64,000 bases of DNA from positions 2,666,001 to 2,730,000 of the forward strand of contig NZ_CP095078.1 in NCBI RefSeq assembly GCF_022919075.1, given 5' to 3'. The notes beneath the pieces were generated by a model. That model was not told the DNA's origin and did not search any database. It saw only the letters and a program-made list of their open reading frames with translations. Source of the stretch: Nocardioides sp. W7. GTDB taxonomy: Bacteria; Actinomycetota; Actinomycetes; Propionibacteriales; Nocardioidaceae. Position 1 is the first letter of the stretch. Each line of letters opens with the position of its first letter. Shown here one piece after another: positions 1 to 10,377 of the stretch. Made by a program: the position numbers and the translations under genes.

Positions 1-874
1 GAGCTGCCGTCAGCTCGAGGTGTCGGCGTACGCCGTCGAACGCCTCGGGGAACAGCTGCTCGCAACGGTCCAGCAGCCGGTCCGCCCCGAGCCGGAACGG
101 GTCGTGGCGCAGCACCTCGAGCTTCACCATCGGCAGCCGCGCGTCGGCGAGAACCCGGTCGGCGAGCACGATCGTGGGATTCCAGGGGCGCGAGCCGCGA
201 TCGCGCAGCTCGGCGAGGTCGGCCCGGGATCGCGGCGCACCCACCCGCAGGGCCGCGGCCCAGGCCTGCCGCCGCCGTGCGGTACGCCGGTCGTCGGCGC
301 TCGGGCGGAAGTACGCCGCCGAGCGCAGTCCGGCCTGGTGGAGCCTCTCGCTGAGGCCCACCTCGTAGCGGCGGACCACCTTCCACCGGCGCGACAGCGG
401 CTTCATCTCCGCCCAGAACCGCTGGAACTCCGGATCGGCCAGCACCGGCGCCCGGAAGCAGGTGAAGTAGCTCTGAACGTGGGGACGCAGCTGCTCGGAG
501 GCGGTCAGCCCCCAGAAGTCCGCCGGGTCGTCGGCCATGTCGTCGAGGAGCCGGTCGTAGCTGCGGAGCGGACCGATGAAGGAGTCGTTGCAGATCAGGA
601 CCTCGTCGTACGCCGTGAGGTCCCCGGCGGAGGCGAGCCCGACCTGGTAGGAGAGGAAGTCGTAGCCGACGTTCTCGCGCTCGATGAGCCGGACGGGCCG
701 ACTGCGGAGACGCTCGCGGGCGTCGGGGGCGAGCGCGGCCGTCGTGACCACCACGACGTCGTCGAACGTCGCCGTCAGCGCGTCGATGTTCCGGTCGACA
801 TGGGGGGCTAGCTGGCCGGTCGGATCGAAGTGGGCCAGCACGGCCAGCCGTCTGCCGCGCTCCGGGGTGGCCAC
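1..874 (-). CDS. RgpF-like rhamnan synthesis F family protein (partial)
   Basis: The minus strand is open from about 874 to the window edge, so the C-terminal end is missing. The translation contains LAHFDPTG near the N terminus, then LICNDSFIGPLRSYDR, a DFWGLTASEQ stretch and HVQSYFTCFRAPVL. That NDS...GP, WGLT and H.QSYF pattern is typical of the RgpF/rhamnan-synthesis F family of cell-wall or O-antigen polysaccharide enzymes. The start is uncertain: a GTG at 874 is the best candidate, because the only start codon further upstream (GTG 937) would overlap the divergent methyltransferase. It faces a methyltransferase, a GT2 and an epimerase, which supports a surface-glycan role. Substrate cannot be inferred. 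Confidence 0.75.
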   Translation of the reverse strand, partial: MATPERGRRLAVLAHFDPTGQLAPHVDRNIDALTATFDDVVVVTTAALAPDARERLRSRPVRLIERENVGYDFLSYQVGLASAGDLTAYDEVLICNDSFIGPLRSYDRLLDDMADDPADFWGLTASEQLRPHVQSYFTCFRAPVLADPEFQRFWAEMKPLSRRWKVVRRYEVGLSERLHQAGLRSAAYFRPSADDRRTARRRQAWAAALRVGAPRSRADLAELRDRGSRPWNPTIVLADRVLADARLPMVKLEVLRHDPFRLGADRLLDRCEQLFPEAFDGVRRHLELTAA

Positions 875-916
875 CGGGTCATCGTAGTGGGGACGCTCGG
901 TCCTTCGGCCACTCGC

Positions 917-922
917 TATGCT
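917..922 (+). promoter_or_regulatory. -10 hexamer TATGCT before the methyltransferase
   Basis: TATGCT lies 8 nt upstream of the ATG at 931. The spacing places transcription initiation at or just before the start codon. This is one member of a recurrent pattern in the window. Confidence 0.45.
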
Positions 923-930
923 CCGGGGCC

Positions 931-1710
931 ATGACACCGGACGTGGGGCCGAACCCAGGCTCCCCGTCCATCCAGCAGGCCGACTACTGGTGGTACCGAG
1001 CCCGCGGCGAGCTGCTGCGGTCGGTCATGGAGCCGCACCTCGGCCGTCCGGGCCGGGTGCTCGACGTCGGGTCCGCGGACGGTCCCAGCGTCTCGTGGCT
1101 GCGGGGGCGCGGCCATCGGGTCGCCATGGACCTCGACCCGCGCGGTCTCGAGCCCGGGGACGTGTGCGGGTCGGCGCTGCGGCTCCCGTTCGGCGCCGGG
1201 ACCTTCGACGTCGCGGCCGCCTTCGACGTGGTCGAGCACTGCGAGCCGGAGTTGGAGGCGCTGGCCGAGCTGTACCGGGTGCTGGTGCCGGGCGGCCTGC
1301 TGCTGATCTCGGTGCCGGCGTACACATGGGCCTGGACCTCCTTCGACGACCTCAACCACCACCACCGCCGCTACACCCGGCGGCGGGCCCGGGTCGCGGT
1401 CGAGGCGGCCGGGTTCGAGGTGGTGCGGACGACGTACGCCTTCGCGGGCACCTTCCCGTTCTTCGCCGCCGAGCGGCTGCGGACCCGGCTGGTCGAGCGC
1501 GGGCGCCCTCCCGTGTCGGCCGGAGCGGGGGAGGTGCCGCCGCTGCCGGCGGTCGGTCGCGTCGTCGAGCGGATCCTGCTCGGCGCCACCGCCCTGGACC
1601 GGCGACTCCTGCCCCGGCGGGATCTGCCGTTCGGGTCCTCGGTGCTGGTCGTCGCCCGGCGGCCCGTGGACCAGCGGGATACCCAACCGGCTACCCCGGA
1701 CGTGACCTAG
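931..1710 (+). CDS. class I SAM-dependent methyltransferase
   Basis: This 259-residue protein has the SAM-binding motif I VLDVGSADG around residue 46. It continues with the post-motif acidic segment MDLDPRG and a FDVVEHCEPELEALAELYRVLVPGG block, all typical of the Methyltransf_11 fold. HHHRRYTRRR in the middle is the usual variable acceptor region. No signal peptide or membrane segment is seen. It lies 10 nt before a GT2 gene and next to an RgpF-like gene, so methylation of a glycan or lipid-linked intermediate is likely. The acceptor is inferred, not shown. Confidence 0.85.
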   Translation: MTPDVGPNPGSPSIQQADYWWYRARGELLRSVMEPHLGRPGRVLDVGSADGPSVSWLRGRGHRVAMDLDPRGLEPGDVCGSALRLPFGAGTFDVAAAFDVVEHCEPELEALAELYRVLVPGGLLLISVPAYTWAWTSFDDLNHHHRRYTRRRARVAVEAAGFEVVRTTYAFAGTFPFFAAERLRTRLVERGRPPVSAGAGEVPPLPAVGRVVERILLGATALDRRLLPRRDLPFGSSVLVVARRPVDQRDTQPATPDVT

Positions 1711-1713
1711 TGT
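1708..1713 (+). promoter_or_regulatory. -10 hexamer TAGTGT before the GT2 gene
   Basis: TAGTGT overlaps the stop codon of the methyltransferase gene (TAG 1708-1710) and sits 7 nt before the GTG at 1721. It could give a leaderless transcript in addition to read-through. Confidence 0.4.
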
Positions 1714-1720
1714 CGCTAGC

Positions 1721-2725
1721 GTGGCAGGGGTGAATGACGAGAGCAGCGTCCACGCCATCTCGGTGGTGATCCCCGTCTACCAGGGGGAGCACACGCTCGC
1801 GCACCTGCTCGCCGACCTCGAGCCGTGGCACCAGCCGTTCCTGACGCCGGACGGTCACCGGGCCCGGGTGGCCGAGGTGTTGCTCGTGCACGACTGTGGG
1901 CCGGACGGCTCCGACCGGGTCATCCGCGAGGCAGCTGCGGCCCACGAGTGGGTGCGTCCCGTCTGGCTGAGCCGGAACTTCGGTCAGCACGCCGCCACCC
2001 TGGCGGGCATGTCCTCCTCGGGCGGTGACTGGGTGGCGACCCTCGACGAGGACGGCCAGCACGACCCTGCGGACCTCGGCACGATGCTCGACCGGGCGAT
2101 GGCCGAGCAGGCCGACGTCGTGTACGCCGCCCCGGTCAACCCGGCGCCGCACGGGTTCCTCCGCAACGCGTCGTCCCGGCTGGCGAAGCGCTCGATCGGC
2201 CTGCTCAGCGGCCGGGCCGAGGCGGCGTCCTTCCACAGCTACCGGCTGATGCTCGGCGACGTCGCGCGGTCGGTGGCGGCGTACTCCGGCTCCGGGGTCT
2301 ACCTCGACGTCGCCCTGGGCTGGGTCAGCCGGCGGGTGGTCACCGCGCCGGTCCGGCTGCGGGCCGAGGCCCGGGCCTCCGGCTACGGATGGCGGACGCT
2401 GATGTCCCACTACTGGCGGATGGTGCTCTCCGGCGGCACCCGGGTCCTGCGCGTGGTCAGCCTGCTGGGCTTCGTCTTCGCCTCGCTCGGGTTCCTGCTC
2501 GCGGCCTTCGTGGTCTGGGCCCGGCTCTCGAACCAGATCGAGGTGACCGGCTGGGCCTCGTCCATGGTCACCGTGCTGCTCAGCTCCGGGGTCCTGCTGT
2601 TCACGATGGGCGTCGTCGCCGAGTACCTGGGGGTCGCGGTCAACATGGCCATGGGCAAGCCCCTCTACCTGGTCGTGCGTGACCGCGCCGACGGTCCGCT
2701 CTCCCGGCCCCGGCCGGGCCCGTGA
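1721..2725 (+). CDS. GT2 family membrane-anchored glycosyltransferase
   Basis: The protein has 334 residues. The N-terminal GT-A domain begins with ISVVIPVYQGE near residue 12 and carries the acidic metal/nucleotide motif LDEDGQHDP near residue 107. Two hydrophobic helices near residues 245-270 and 280-303 follow, the layout of dolichol-phosphate-mannose synthase/GtrB-type enzymes that load a sugar on a polyprenyl phosphate at the membrane. GTG 1721 is used; an in-frame GTG at 1730 is an alternative. Its stop overlaps the next gene by 4 nt, so it is coupled to the epimerase. Donor sugar and lipid acceptor are unknown. Confidence 0.87.
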   Translation: MAGVNDESSVHAISVVIPVYQGEHTLAHLLADLEPWHQPFLTPDGHRARVAEVLLVHDCGPDGSDRVIREAAAAHEWVRPVWLSRNFGQHAATLAGMSSSGGDWVATLDEDGQHDPADLGTMLDRAMAEQADVVYAAPVNPAPHGFLRNASSRLAKRSIGLLSGRAEAASFHSYRLMLGDVARSVAAYSGSGVYLDVALGWVSRRVVTAPVRLRAEARASGYGWRTLMSHYWRMVLSGGTRVLRVVSLLGFVFASLGFLLAAFVVWARLSNQIEVTGWASSMVTVLLSSGVLLFTMGVVAEYLGVAVNMAMGKPLYLVVRDRADGPLSRPRPGP

Positions 2726-3642
2726 CGCTGCTCGTCGTCGGGCGCGGGCTGCTCGGGACGCGGGTCGCGGCGGCGGCCGAGGCCCGCGGCATCGTCGTCC
2801 TCGGGGTGCGCGTCCCGTGGGAGGAGCCCGCCGCGGCGCTGGACGCGCTGCTCGCGGCGGCCGCCTCCGCCGCCGCCGAGGACCCCGACTGGGACCTCGC
2901 CTGGTGTGCCGGAGCCGGGGTCGTCGCCACCGCGGAAGAGGACCTGGCGGCCGAGGTCGCGCTGTTCCGGGGCTTCGTCTCGCGGGTGCGACCGGCTCCG
3001 CGCACGTTCTTCCTGTCCTCCTCGGCCGGCGGCCTGTACGCCGGCTCGGCTGGCCCGCCGTTCACCGAGGCGCACGAGCCGCGCCCGCTGGCGCCGTACG
3101 GCCGGGCGAAGCTGGCGATGGAGGAGGCCTCCGACGAGCTGGCCGCGGCCGGCACCCGGGTGCTGCTGGGCCGGATCGCGAACCTCTACGGACCCGGCCA
3201 GGACCTGGAGAAGCAGCAGGGCCTGATCTCCCAGCTGTGCCTGACCCACGTCACCGGTCGACCGCTCCGGCTCTACGTCTCCTTCGACTCGCTGCGCGAC
3301 TACGTGTACGTCGACGATGCGGCCGACCTGGTCCTGGCCATGCTCGCCCGGGGCGCGACGCTCGAGCCGGGCAGCATCGTGGTCAAGATCCTGGCGTCCG
3401 GGACACCGACCTCGGTCGCGGTGCTCGTCGACGCGTGCGTGCGCGCGTTCCGCCGGCGACCGCACGTCGTCCAGTGCGCCACGACCGGGGGAGCCCAGGT
3501 GCTCGACCTGCGCCTGCGATCGGGGGTGTGGCCCGATCTCGACGCCGCGCTGCACACGCCGCTGCTCGTCGGTCTGCGGGCCACCGCCGACGACGTGGAG
3601 GCCCGACACCGGGCCGGGGAGCTGGCCCGGCAGCTCGGCTGA
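2722..3642 (+). CDS. NAD-dependent epimerase/dehydratase family protein
   Basis: This is a 306-residue extended short-chain dehydrogenase. The Rossmann start LLVVGRGLLGTRV gives a GxGLLG dinucleotide loop. SSSAGGLYAG supplies the catalytic Ser region, and PYGRAKLAMEE the YxxxK dyad near residues 123-127. It starts on GTG inside GTGA, overlapping the GT2 stop, so the two are translationally coupled. Members of this family make or modify nucleotide sugars, which suits the glycan cluster. The exact sugar reaction cannot be read from sequence. Confidence 0.83.
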   Translation: MTLLVVGRGLLGTRVAAAAEARGIVVLGVRVPWEEPAAALDALLAAAASAAAEDPDWDLAWCAGAGVVATAEEDLAAEVALFRGFVSRVRPAPRTFFLSSSAGGLYAGSAGPPFTEAHEPRPLAPYGRAKLAMEEASDELAAAGTRVLLGRIANLYGPGQDLEKQQGLISQLCLTHVTGRPLRLYVSFDSLRDYVYVDDAADLVLAMLARGATLEPGSIVVKILASGTPTSVAVLVDACVRAFRRRPHVVQCATTGGAQVLDLRLRSGVWPDLDAALHTPLLVGLRATADDVEARHRAGELARQLG

Positions 3643-3714
3643 GAACCCCGACGACCCGGTCGGCAAACGCGGCTCTCGTGCACGAAATGTCGAAGTAACG
3701 CCGACCCCAGGTCT

Positions 3715-3752
3715 GTTACGAGGCCGAAACATGAACCGGGTGGCGGCGAAAC
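3715..3752 (+). promoter_or_regulatory. GlnR-type nitrogen box upstream of amtB
   Basis: GTTAC at 3715-3719, GAAAC at 3726-3730 and GAAAC at 3748-3752 lie on an exact 11-bp register (3715, 3726, 3737, 3748). Only the third position (3737-3741, CGGGT) is degenerate. The known actinobacterial GlnR operator is gTnAC-N6-GaAAC repeated. The site is about 90-130 bp before the amtB start. The identification is by motif only. Confidence 0.7.
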
Positions 3753-3843
3753 CTCCGACCAACAAGGTAACTGGCGAACGGGGCGAACCGGGCCCGACAT
3801 CGTCGTCACGCCCGCCGCCTTCCCGAGTTTCCCTGGAGGTTCT

Positions 3844-5480
<1,637 letters not shown>

Positions 5481-5485
5481 TCCAC

Positions 5486-5523
5486 CGGCGGCCCGGCTCC
5501 CTGCGAGGGGAGCCGGGCCGCCG
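5486..5523 (+). terminator. perfect 16-bp stem hairpin between the two PII genes
   Basis: CGGCGGCCCGGCTCCC at 5486-5501 is the exact reverse complement of 5508-5523, with a 6-nt loop. It begins 6 nt after the glnK copy 1 stop. There is no T-tract, as is common in high-GC actinobacteria. It should end or attenuate the amtB-glnK message. Confidence 0.75.
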
Positions 5524-5581
5524 TCTTCCGGGCCCGGGCTCGGGCATGATTCGTCTCGTCGTCTCGCACCTGTGGGGTTAA

Positions 5582-5929
<348 letters not shown>

Positions 5930-5986
5930 GTCGCCCGTGCCCCATCCCCTCCCGGTCGCGGTGCCCGGCACGACCGCCCGGACATC

Positions 5987-8206
5987 GTGACCGCTGCTGA
6001 GCGCGCCCGGCGTACCGCCGAGGCGGACGCCCTGTGCGTGCAGGCGTACGCCGACTGCGGCGGTCCCGACACCGGCGTGGCGCTGGTCGCGGTCGGCGGC
6101 TACGGCCGGGGCGAGCTCGCCCCGCACTCCGACCTCGACGTGGTCCTGGTCTGCGACGAGGGGGTCGGCTTCGGTGACCTGGGCGAGCGGATCTGGTACC
6201 CGCTCTGGGACTCCGGCAAGACGATCGACCACTCGGTACGGACCTTCCCCGAGATGGTGGCCGCCGCCGACGGTGACCTGCGGGTCGTGCTCGGCCTGCT
6301 CGACATCCGGCACCTGACCGGCGACCCGAACCTCACCCTGCGGCTGCGGACCACGATGCTCGCCCAGTGGCGGCGACAGGCGCTGGAGCGGCTCCCCGCG
6401 CTGCACGAGCTCGTGCGCGGCCGGCACCGGCTGATGGGCGAGCTGGCCCATCTCTCGGTGCCGGACCTGAAGGAGGCCGAGGGCGGCCTGCGCGACGCCA
6501 CCGTCTTGAAGGCACTCGTCGCAACCTGGCTGGTCGACGTCCCGCACGTGGAGCTGGAGCAGAGTCGGGTCGCGCTGCTCGACGTGCGCGACCTGGTGCA
6601 CGCGGGAGTCCGACGGGCCACCGACCGGGTCGCCCCCGAGGCCTGGGACGAGCTCGCCACGGGCCTGGGCGTGGCCGACGCCCGGGCCGCGCAGGTGCAG
6701 GTCCGCGAGCTCGGCCGGCGCATCACCCACCTGTCCCGCCTGACCTGGCGACGGGTCGAGGACCGGCTCAAGCAGCCCGCCGCGGTCGGGGCTCGCCGGC
6801 CCTCGCTGACACCGCTGGCGTCAGGCGTGGCGTTGGCCGGGCGCGAGATCGTGCTGGACCGGAAGGCCCGACCGGCGGAGGATCCCGCGCTGCTGCTCCG
6901 GGCCGTGGCGGCCGCGGCCGAGCACGACGCGGTTCTCGCGCCGGCGACCGCGGCGCGGCTCGCCCGGGAGTGCGCCCCGCTGCCCGACCCGTGGCCGGCG
7001 GAGGCCCGCCAGCTGTTGGTCCGGCTGCTGGCGTCCGGCCGCGGCCTCCTCGCGGTCTGGGAGACCCTGGAGGAGACGGGAGCCCTCGCCCGGGTGCTGC
7101 CGGAGTGGGAGCGGATCCGGCTGCTTCCGCACGCGTCGGTCATCCACCGCTTCACCGTCGACCGGCACGTGGTCGAGACCTGCATCGCGGCGTCGTCGCT
7201 GATCCGCCAGGTCGCCCGCCCCGACGTACTGATGGTGGCGGCGCTGCTGCACGACATCGGCAAGGGCAGTCTCACCGAGCACAGCGTGGCCGGCGAGCCG
7301 ATCGCCCGCGCGATCGCGGCCCGGCTCGGGTTCGACCAGGCCGCCGTCGACCGGATCGCCACCCTCGTGCGCTGGCACCTGCTGCTCGCCGACACGGCGA
7401 CCACTCGCGATCCCGACGACCCCGCGACGGTCGAGCTGGTCGCCTCGAAGATCGGCGATCCCGAGACGATGCGGCTGCTGACCGCGCTCACCGAGGCCGA
7501 CGCGCGGGCGACCTCGCCGAAGGCCTGGTCGTCGTGGCGCTCCGGACTGATCCTGGACCTGGCTCGGCGCGCCCAGGCCGCGCTCGACTCCGGCTCGGCG
7601 TTCCCCGCGGTCGTCACCGAGGAGGTGTCGATCCCGGCCGACGCTCGCGGGGGAGCGCTGTCGCTGAGCGTCGAGACGCTCGACGACGGCGCCCGGGTGA
7701 CCGCCATCGCGCACGACCGCGTCGGGCTGCTCGCCGATCTCGCCGCACTCTTCGCCCTGCACCGGGTGCCGGTGCGCGCGGCCCGCGCCTGGTCGCAGGA
7801 CCAGTACGGCGTCTCGGTCTGGGAGATCGGCGAGGGTCCGGTCGACGCCGCGGTGCTCCGCCAGACCTACGAGGGGGTGCGGGAGGGCCGGGTCGACCCG
7901 GCCACCAGGCTCCGGCCCTCCGCGGACCGCTCCCTGGCCCCGTCGGTGGTGGTCCGGCCCGAGGCCTCCGACCAGGCGACCGTCTTGGAGGTCCGCACCG
8001 AGGACCGGCCGGGAGTGGTCTACCTCGTCTGCGCGGCGCTGGCCCGGATGGAGGTGGCGGTCCGATCGGCGCACGTCGACACGCTCGGGCCCCAGGCGGT
8101 GGACGTGTTCTACCTGCAGGAGGCCGCGGCCGGCTCGCTGGGCGACCAGCGAGCGGCCGAGGCGGCCCACGCCGTACGGGCCGCGCTCACGCGCCAGGAC
8201 GCCTGA
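5987..8206 (+). CDS. glnD: PII nucleotidyltransferase GlnD
   Basis: This 739-residue enzyme modifies and demodifies PII. The nucleotidyltransferase motif GGYGRGELAPHSDLDVVLV starts near residue 36, giving the G-G-x-G-R and D-x-D residues. The HD hydrolase motif ALLHDIGKG sits near residue 420, and two ACT domains, glutamine sensors in this family, fill roughly residues 560-735. It begins at a GTG shortly after the second PII gene, and the N-terminal extension before the catalytic motif is short. In Streptomyces and Corynebacterium the homologue adenylylates rather than uridylylates PII; the same is likely here by relationship. Confidence 0.95.
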   Translation: MTAAERARRTAEADALCVQAYADCGGPDTGVALVAVGGYGRGELAPHSDLDVVLVCDEGVGFGDLGERIWYPLWDSGKTIDHSVRTFPEMVAAADGDLRVVLGLLDIRHLTGDPNLTLRLRTTMLAQWRRQALERLPALHELVRGRHRLMGELAHLSVPDLKEAEGGLRDATVLKALVATWLVDVPHVELEQSRVALLDVRDLVHAGVRRATDRVAPEAWDELATGLGVADARAAQVQVRELGRRITHLSRLTWRRVEDRLKQPAAVGARRPSLTPLASGVALAGREIVLDRKARPAEDPALLLRAVAAAAEHDAVLAPATAARLARECAPLPDPWPAEARQLLVRLLASGRGLLAVWETLEETGALARVLPEWERIRLLPHASVIHRFTVDRHVVETCIAASSLIRQVARPDVLMVAALLHDIGKGSLTEHSVAGEPIARAIAARLGFDQAAVDRIATLVRWHLLLADTATTRDPDDPATVELVASKIGDPETMRLLTALTEADARATSPKAWSSWRSGLILDLARRAQAALDSGSAFPAVVTEEVSIPADARGGALSLSVETLDDGARVTAIAHDRVGLLADLAALFALHRVPVRAARAWSQDQYGVSVWEIGEGPVDAAVLRQTYEGVREGRVDPATRLRPSADRSLAPSVVVRPEASDQATVLEVRTEDRPGVVYLVCAALARMEVAVRSAHVDTLGPQAVDVFYLQEAAAGSLGDQRAAEAAHAVRAALTRQDA

Positions 8207-8283
8207 GCGTCGCCCGTGCGACCCGAATGAGCACCCGACGTTAGGCTGGCCCCGTCACGACCGCACTCTCCGCGAGGACCCTC

Positions 8284-9852
8284 TTGTTCGCCACTCTCTC
8301 CGACCGGCTCGCCGACACCTTCAAGAACCTCCGGGGGAAGGGCCGGCTCTCCGACGCCGACATCGACGCCACCGCGCGTGAGATCCGGATCGCGCTGCTC
8401 GAGGCCGACGTCGCGCTGCCCGTCGTCAAGGAGTTCGTGGCGGCCGTCAAGGACCGCGCCCGCGGCGAGGAGGTCAGCGGTGCGCTGAACCCCGCCCAGC
8501 AGGTCGTCAAGATCGTCCACGAGGAGCTCGTCGGGATCCTCGGCGGCGAGACCCGGCGGCTGCGCTTCGCCAAGAGCGGACCGACCGTCATCATGCTGGC
8601 CGGCCTCCAGGGTGCCGGCAAGACGACCCTCGCGGCCAAGCTCGCGCTCTGGCTCAAGGAGCAGGGCAAGACCCCGATGCTGGTCGCCTGCGACCTCCAG
8701 CGCCCCAACGCCGTCACCCAGCTGCAGGTCAACGGCGAGCGGGTCGGCGTACCCGTCTACGCGCCGGAGCCCGGCAACGGCGTCGGCGACCCGGTCGCGG
8801 TCGCGCGGGCCTCGATCGAGGAGGCCAAGCGCAAGCTCCACGACGTCGTCATCATCGACACCGCGGGCCGCCTCGGTGTCGACGCCGAGCTGATGCAGCA
8901 GGCCGCCGACATCCGCGACGCCGTCCAGCCCGACGAGGTGCTGTTCGTCGTCGACGCGATGATCGGCCAGGACGCCGTCTCGACCGCGCAGGCGTTCCTC
9001 GACGGCGTCGGGTACGACGGCGTCGTCCTCACCAAGCTCGACGGCGACGCCCGGGGTGGCGCCGCGCTGTCCATCGCCTCGCTCACCGGCAAGCCGGTCA
9101 TGTTCGCCTCCGCGGGCGAGAAGCCGACCGACTTCGACCTCTTCCACCCCGACCGGATGGCCTCACGCATCCTCGACATGGGCGACATGCTCACCCTGAT
9201 CGAGCAGGCCGAGAAGACCTTCGACTCCGAGCAGGCGCTCAAGGCCGCGCAGAAGCTCAGCGGCCAGGGCGGTGAGTTCACCCTCGACGACTTCCTGCAG
9301 CAGATGCAGCAGGTCCGCAAGCTCGGCTCGATGTCGAAGATCATGGGGATGCTGCCCGGGATGGGGCAGTTCCGCGAGCAGCTCGAGAACTTCGACGAGC
9401 GCGAGATCGACCGGATCGAGGCGATCATCCGCTCGATGACGCCGGCCGAGCGCGACAACCCCAAGCTGATCGACGGCTCGCGCCGGGCGCGCATCGCCCG
9501 CGGCTCCGGCCGCCAGGTCTCCGACGTCAACCAGCTCGTCGACCGCTTCTTCGAGGCGCGGAAGATGATGATGCAGATGGCTCGGGGCGGCGGGATGCCC
9601 GGCATGCCGGGGATGCCTGGGATGCCTGGCCTGCCCGGCGCGGGCAAGCGCGGCAAGGCCAAGTCCCAGCCCAAGAAGGGCAAGGGCGCGAAGCGCTCCG
9701 GAAACCCCGCCAAGGCCGCCCAGGAGGCCGCCGCGGAGAAGGAGAAGGCCGGCGCGGGCAACCCGTTCGGCAACCCCGGCGAGGCGATCGACTACGAGAA
9801 GGCTGCGGCCGAGCTGGACCTGCCGAAGGATTTCTCGAAGTTCCTGAAGTGA
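8284..9852 (+). CDS. ffh: signal recognition particle protein Ffh (SRP54)
   Basis: The 522-residue SRP GTPase recognises signal sequences on ribosomes and docks them to FtsY. The NG domain has G1 GLQGAGKTTLAAKL (about residue 108), DTAGRLG and TKLDGDARGG. The M domain from about residue 320 has QQMQQVRKLGSMSKIMGMLPGMGQ. A methionine- and glycine-rich MPGMPGMPGMPG tract follows, then a basic Lys-rich tail. The start is TTG at 8284, giving MFATLSDRLADTF. An earlier ATG is not in frame. A TAGGCT hexamer near 8243 is a plausible -10 element. Confidence 0.97.
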   Translation: MFATLSDRLADTFKNLRGKGRLSDADIDATAREIRIALLEADVALPVVKEFVAAVKDRARGEEVSGALNPAQQVVKIVHEELVGILGGETRRLRFAKSGPTVIMLAGLQGAGKTTLAAKLALWLKEQGKTPMLVACDLQRPNAVTQLQVNGERVGVPVYAPEPGNGVGDPVAVARASIEEAKRKLHDVVIIDTAGRLGVDAELMQQAADIRDAVQPDEVLFVVDAMIGQDAVSTAQAFLDGVGYDGVVLTKLDGDARGGAALSIASLTGKPVMFASAGEKPTDFDLFHPDRMASRILDMGDMLTLIEQAEKTFDSEQALKAAQKLSGQGGEFTLDDFLQQMQQVRKLGSMSKIMGMLPGMGQFREQLENFDEREIDRIEAIIRSMTPAERDNPKLIDGSRRARIARGSGRQVSDVNQLVDRFFEARKMMMQMARGGGMPGMPGMPGMPGLPGAGKRGKAKSQPKKGKGAKRSGNPAKAAQEAAAEKEKAGAGNPFGNPGEAIDYEKAAAELDLPKDFSKFLK

Positions 9853-9862
9853 GGGGTCGCGT

Positions 9863-9890
9863 GAGTTTCTCCGCCTAGGCGGAGAAACTC
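9863..9890. terminator. 28-nt perfect palindrome after ffh
   Basis: GAGTTTCTCCGCCT (9863-9876) is followed immediately by its exact reverse complement (9877-9890), with no loop. It begins 11 nt after the ffh stop. It is probably a factor-independent terminator, but a protein-binding site is possible because there is no T-tract. Confidence 0.6.
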
Positions 9891-9960
9891 CCTGCTGGCG
9901 CATGAAGTATCTCGACACCAGCGCGAGTTTCGTCGGACCGGTGTGACAGGAGTGGCCAGC

Positions 9961-10329
9961 GTGACGACTGTCCTGGTGGTCGACGGCGCGAACGTCGTGG
10001 GCAGCCGTCCTGACGGGTGGTGGAAGGACCGGGCCGGTGCTGCACGGCGGCTGCACGAGGGGCTGCTGGTCGCGGACACGTCGTACGACGTCGTGGTGCT
10101 GGTGCTCGAGGGAGCGGCCAAGGGCGGGGTGAAGGCGGGGCGGGACGGTCACGTCCGCACCGTGCACGCTCCGAGGGACGGCGACGCCACCATCGTCGCG
10201 GAGGCGCAGGCCGCCGCCGATCGCGGGGACCGGGTCACCGTCGTCACCGCCGACCGGATGCTGCAGGCCCGGGTGCAGGGGCTCGGCGCCCTCGCCCTCG
10301 GCCCCTCCTGGCTGCTCGACCAGCTGTAG
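9961..10329 (+). CDS. NYN/PIN-like domain protein
   Basis: This protein of about 122 residues begins TTVLVVDGANVVGSRPDGWW. That is the NYN (YacP/PIN-fold) start, with the first metal-binding Asp in VVDGAN. Further acidic clusters RDGDATIVAEAQ and VTADRML match the remaining metal ligands of this RNase-like fold. GTG 9961 is chosen because CAGGAG at 9948-9953 is well placed; GTG 9943 would lack such a site. A role in RNA cleavage or processing is inferred from the fold only. It sits alone between ffh and a convergent ROK regulator. Confidence 0.75.
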   Translation: MTTVLVVDGANVVGSRPDGWWKDRAGAARRLHEGLLVADTSYDVVVLVLEGAAKGGVKAGRDGHVRTVHAPRDGDATIVAEAQAAADRGDRVTVVTADRMLQARVQGLGALALGPSWLLDQL

Positions 10330-10376
10330 CGCCGAGCCGGCGCGAAGGTCGTCGGCAAACTGGACCAAGCTCGGCG
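10330..10376. terminator. possible bidirectional terminator
   Basis: CGCCGAGC at 10330-10337 can pair with GCTCGGCG at 10369-10376 between the convergent NYN and ROK genes. The stem is only 8 bp with a 31-nt loop, so support is weak. Confidence 0.3.
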
Positions 10377-10377
10377 G

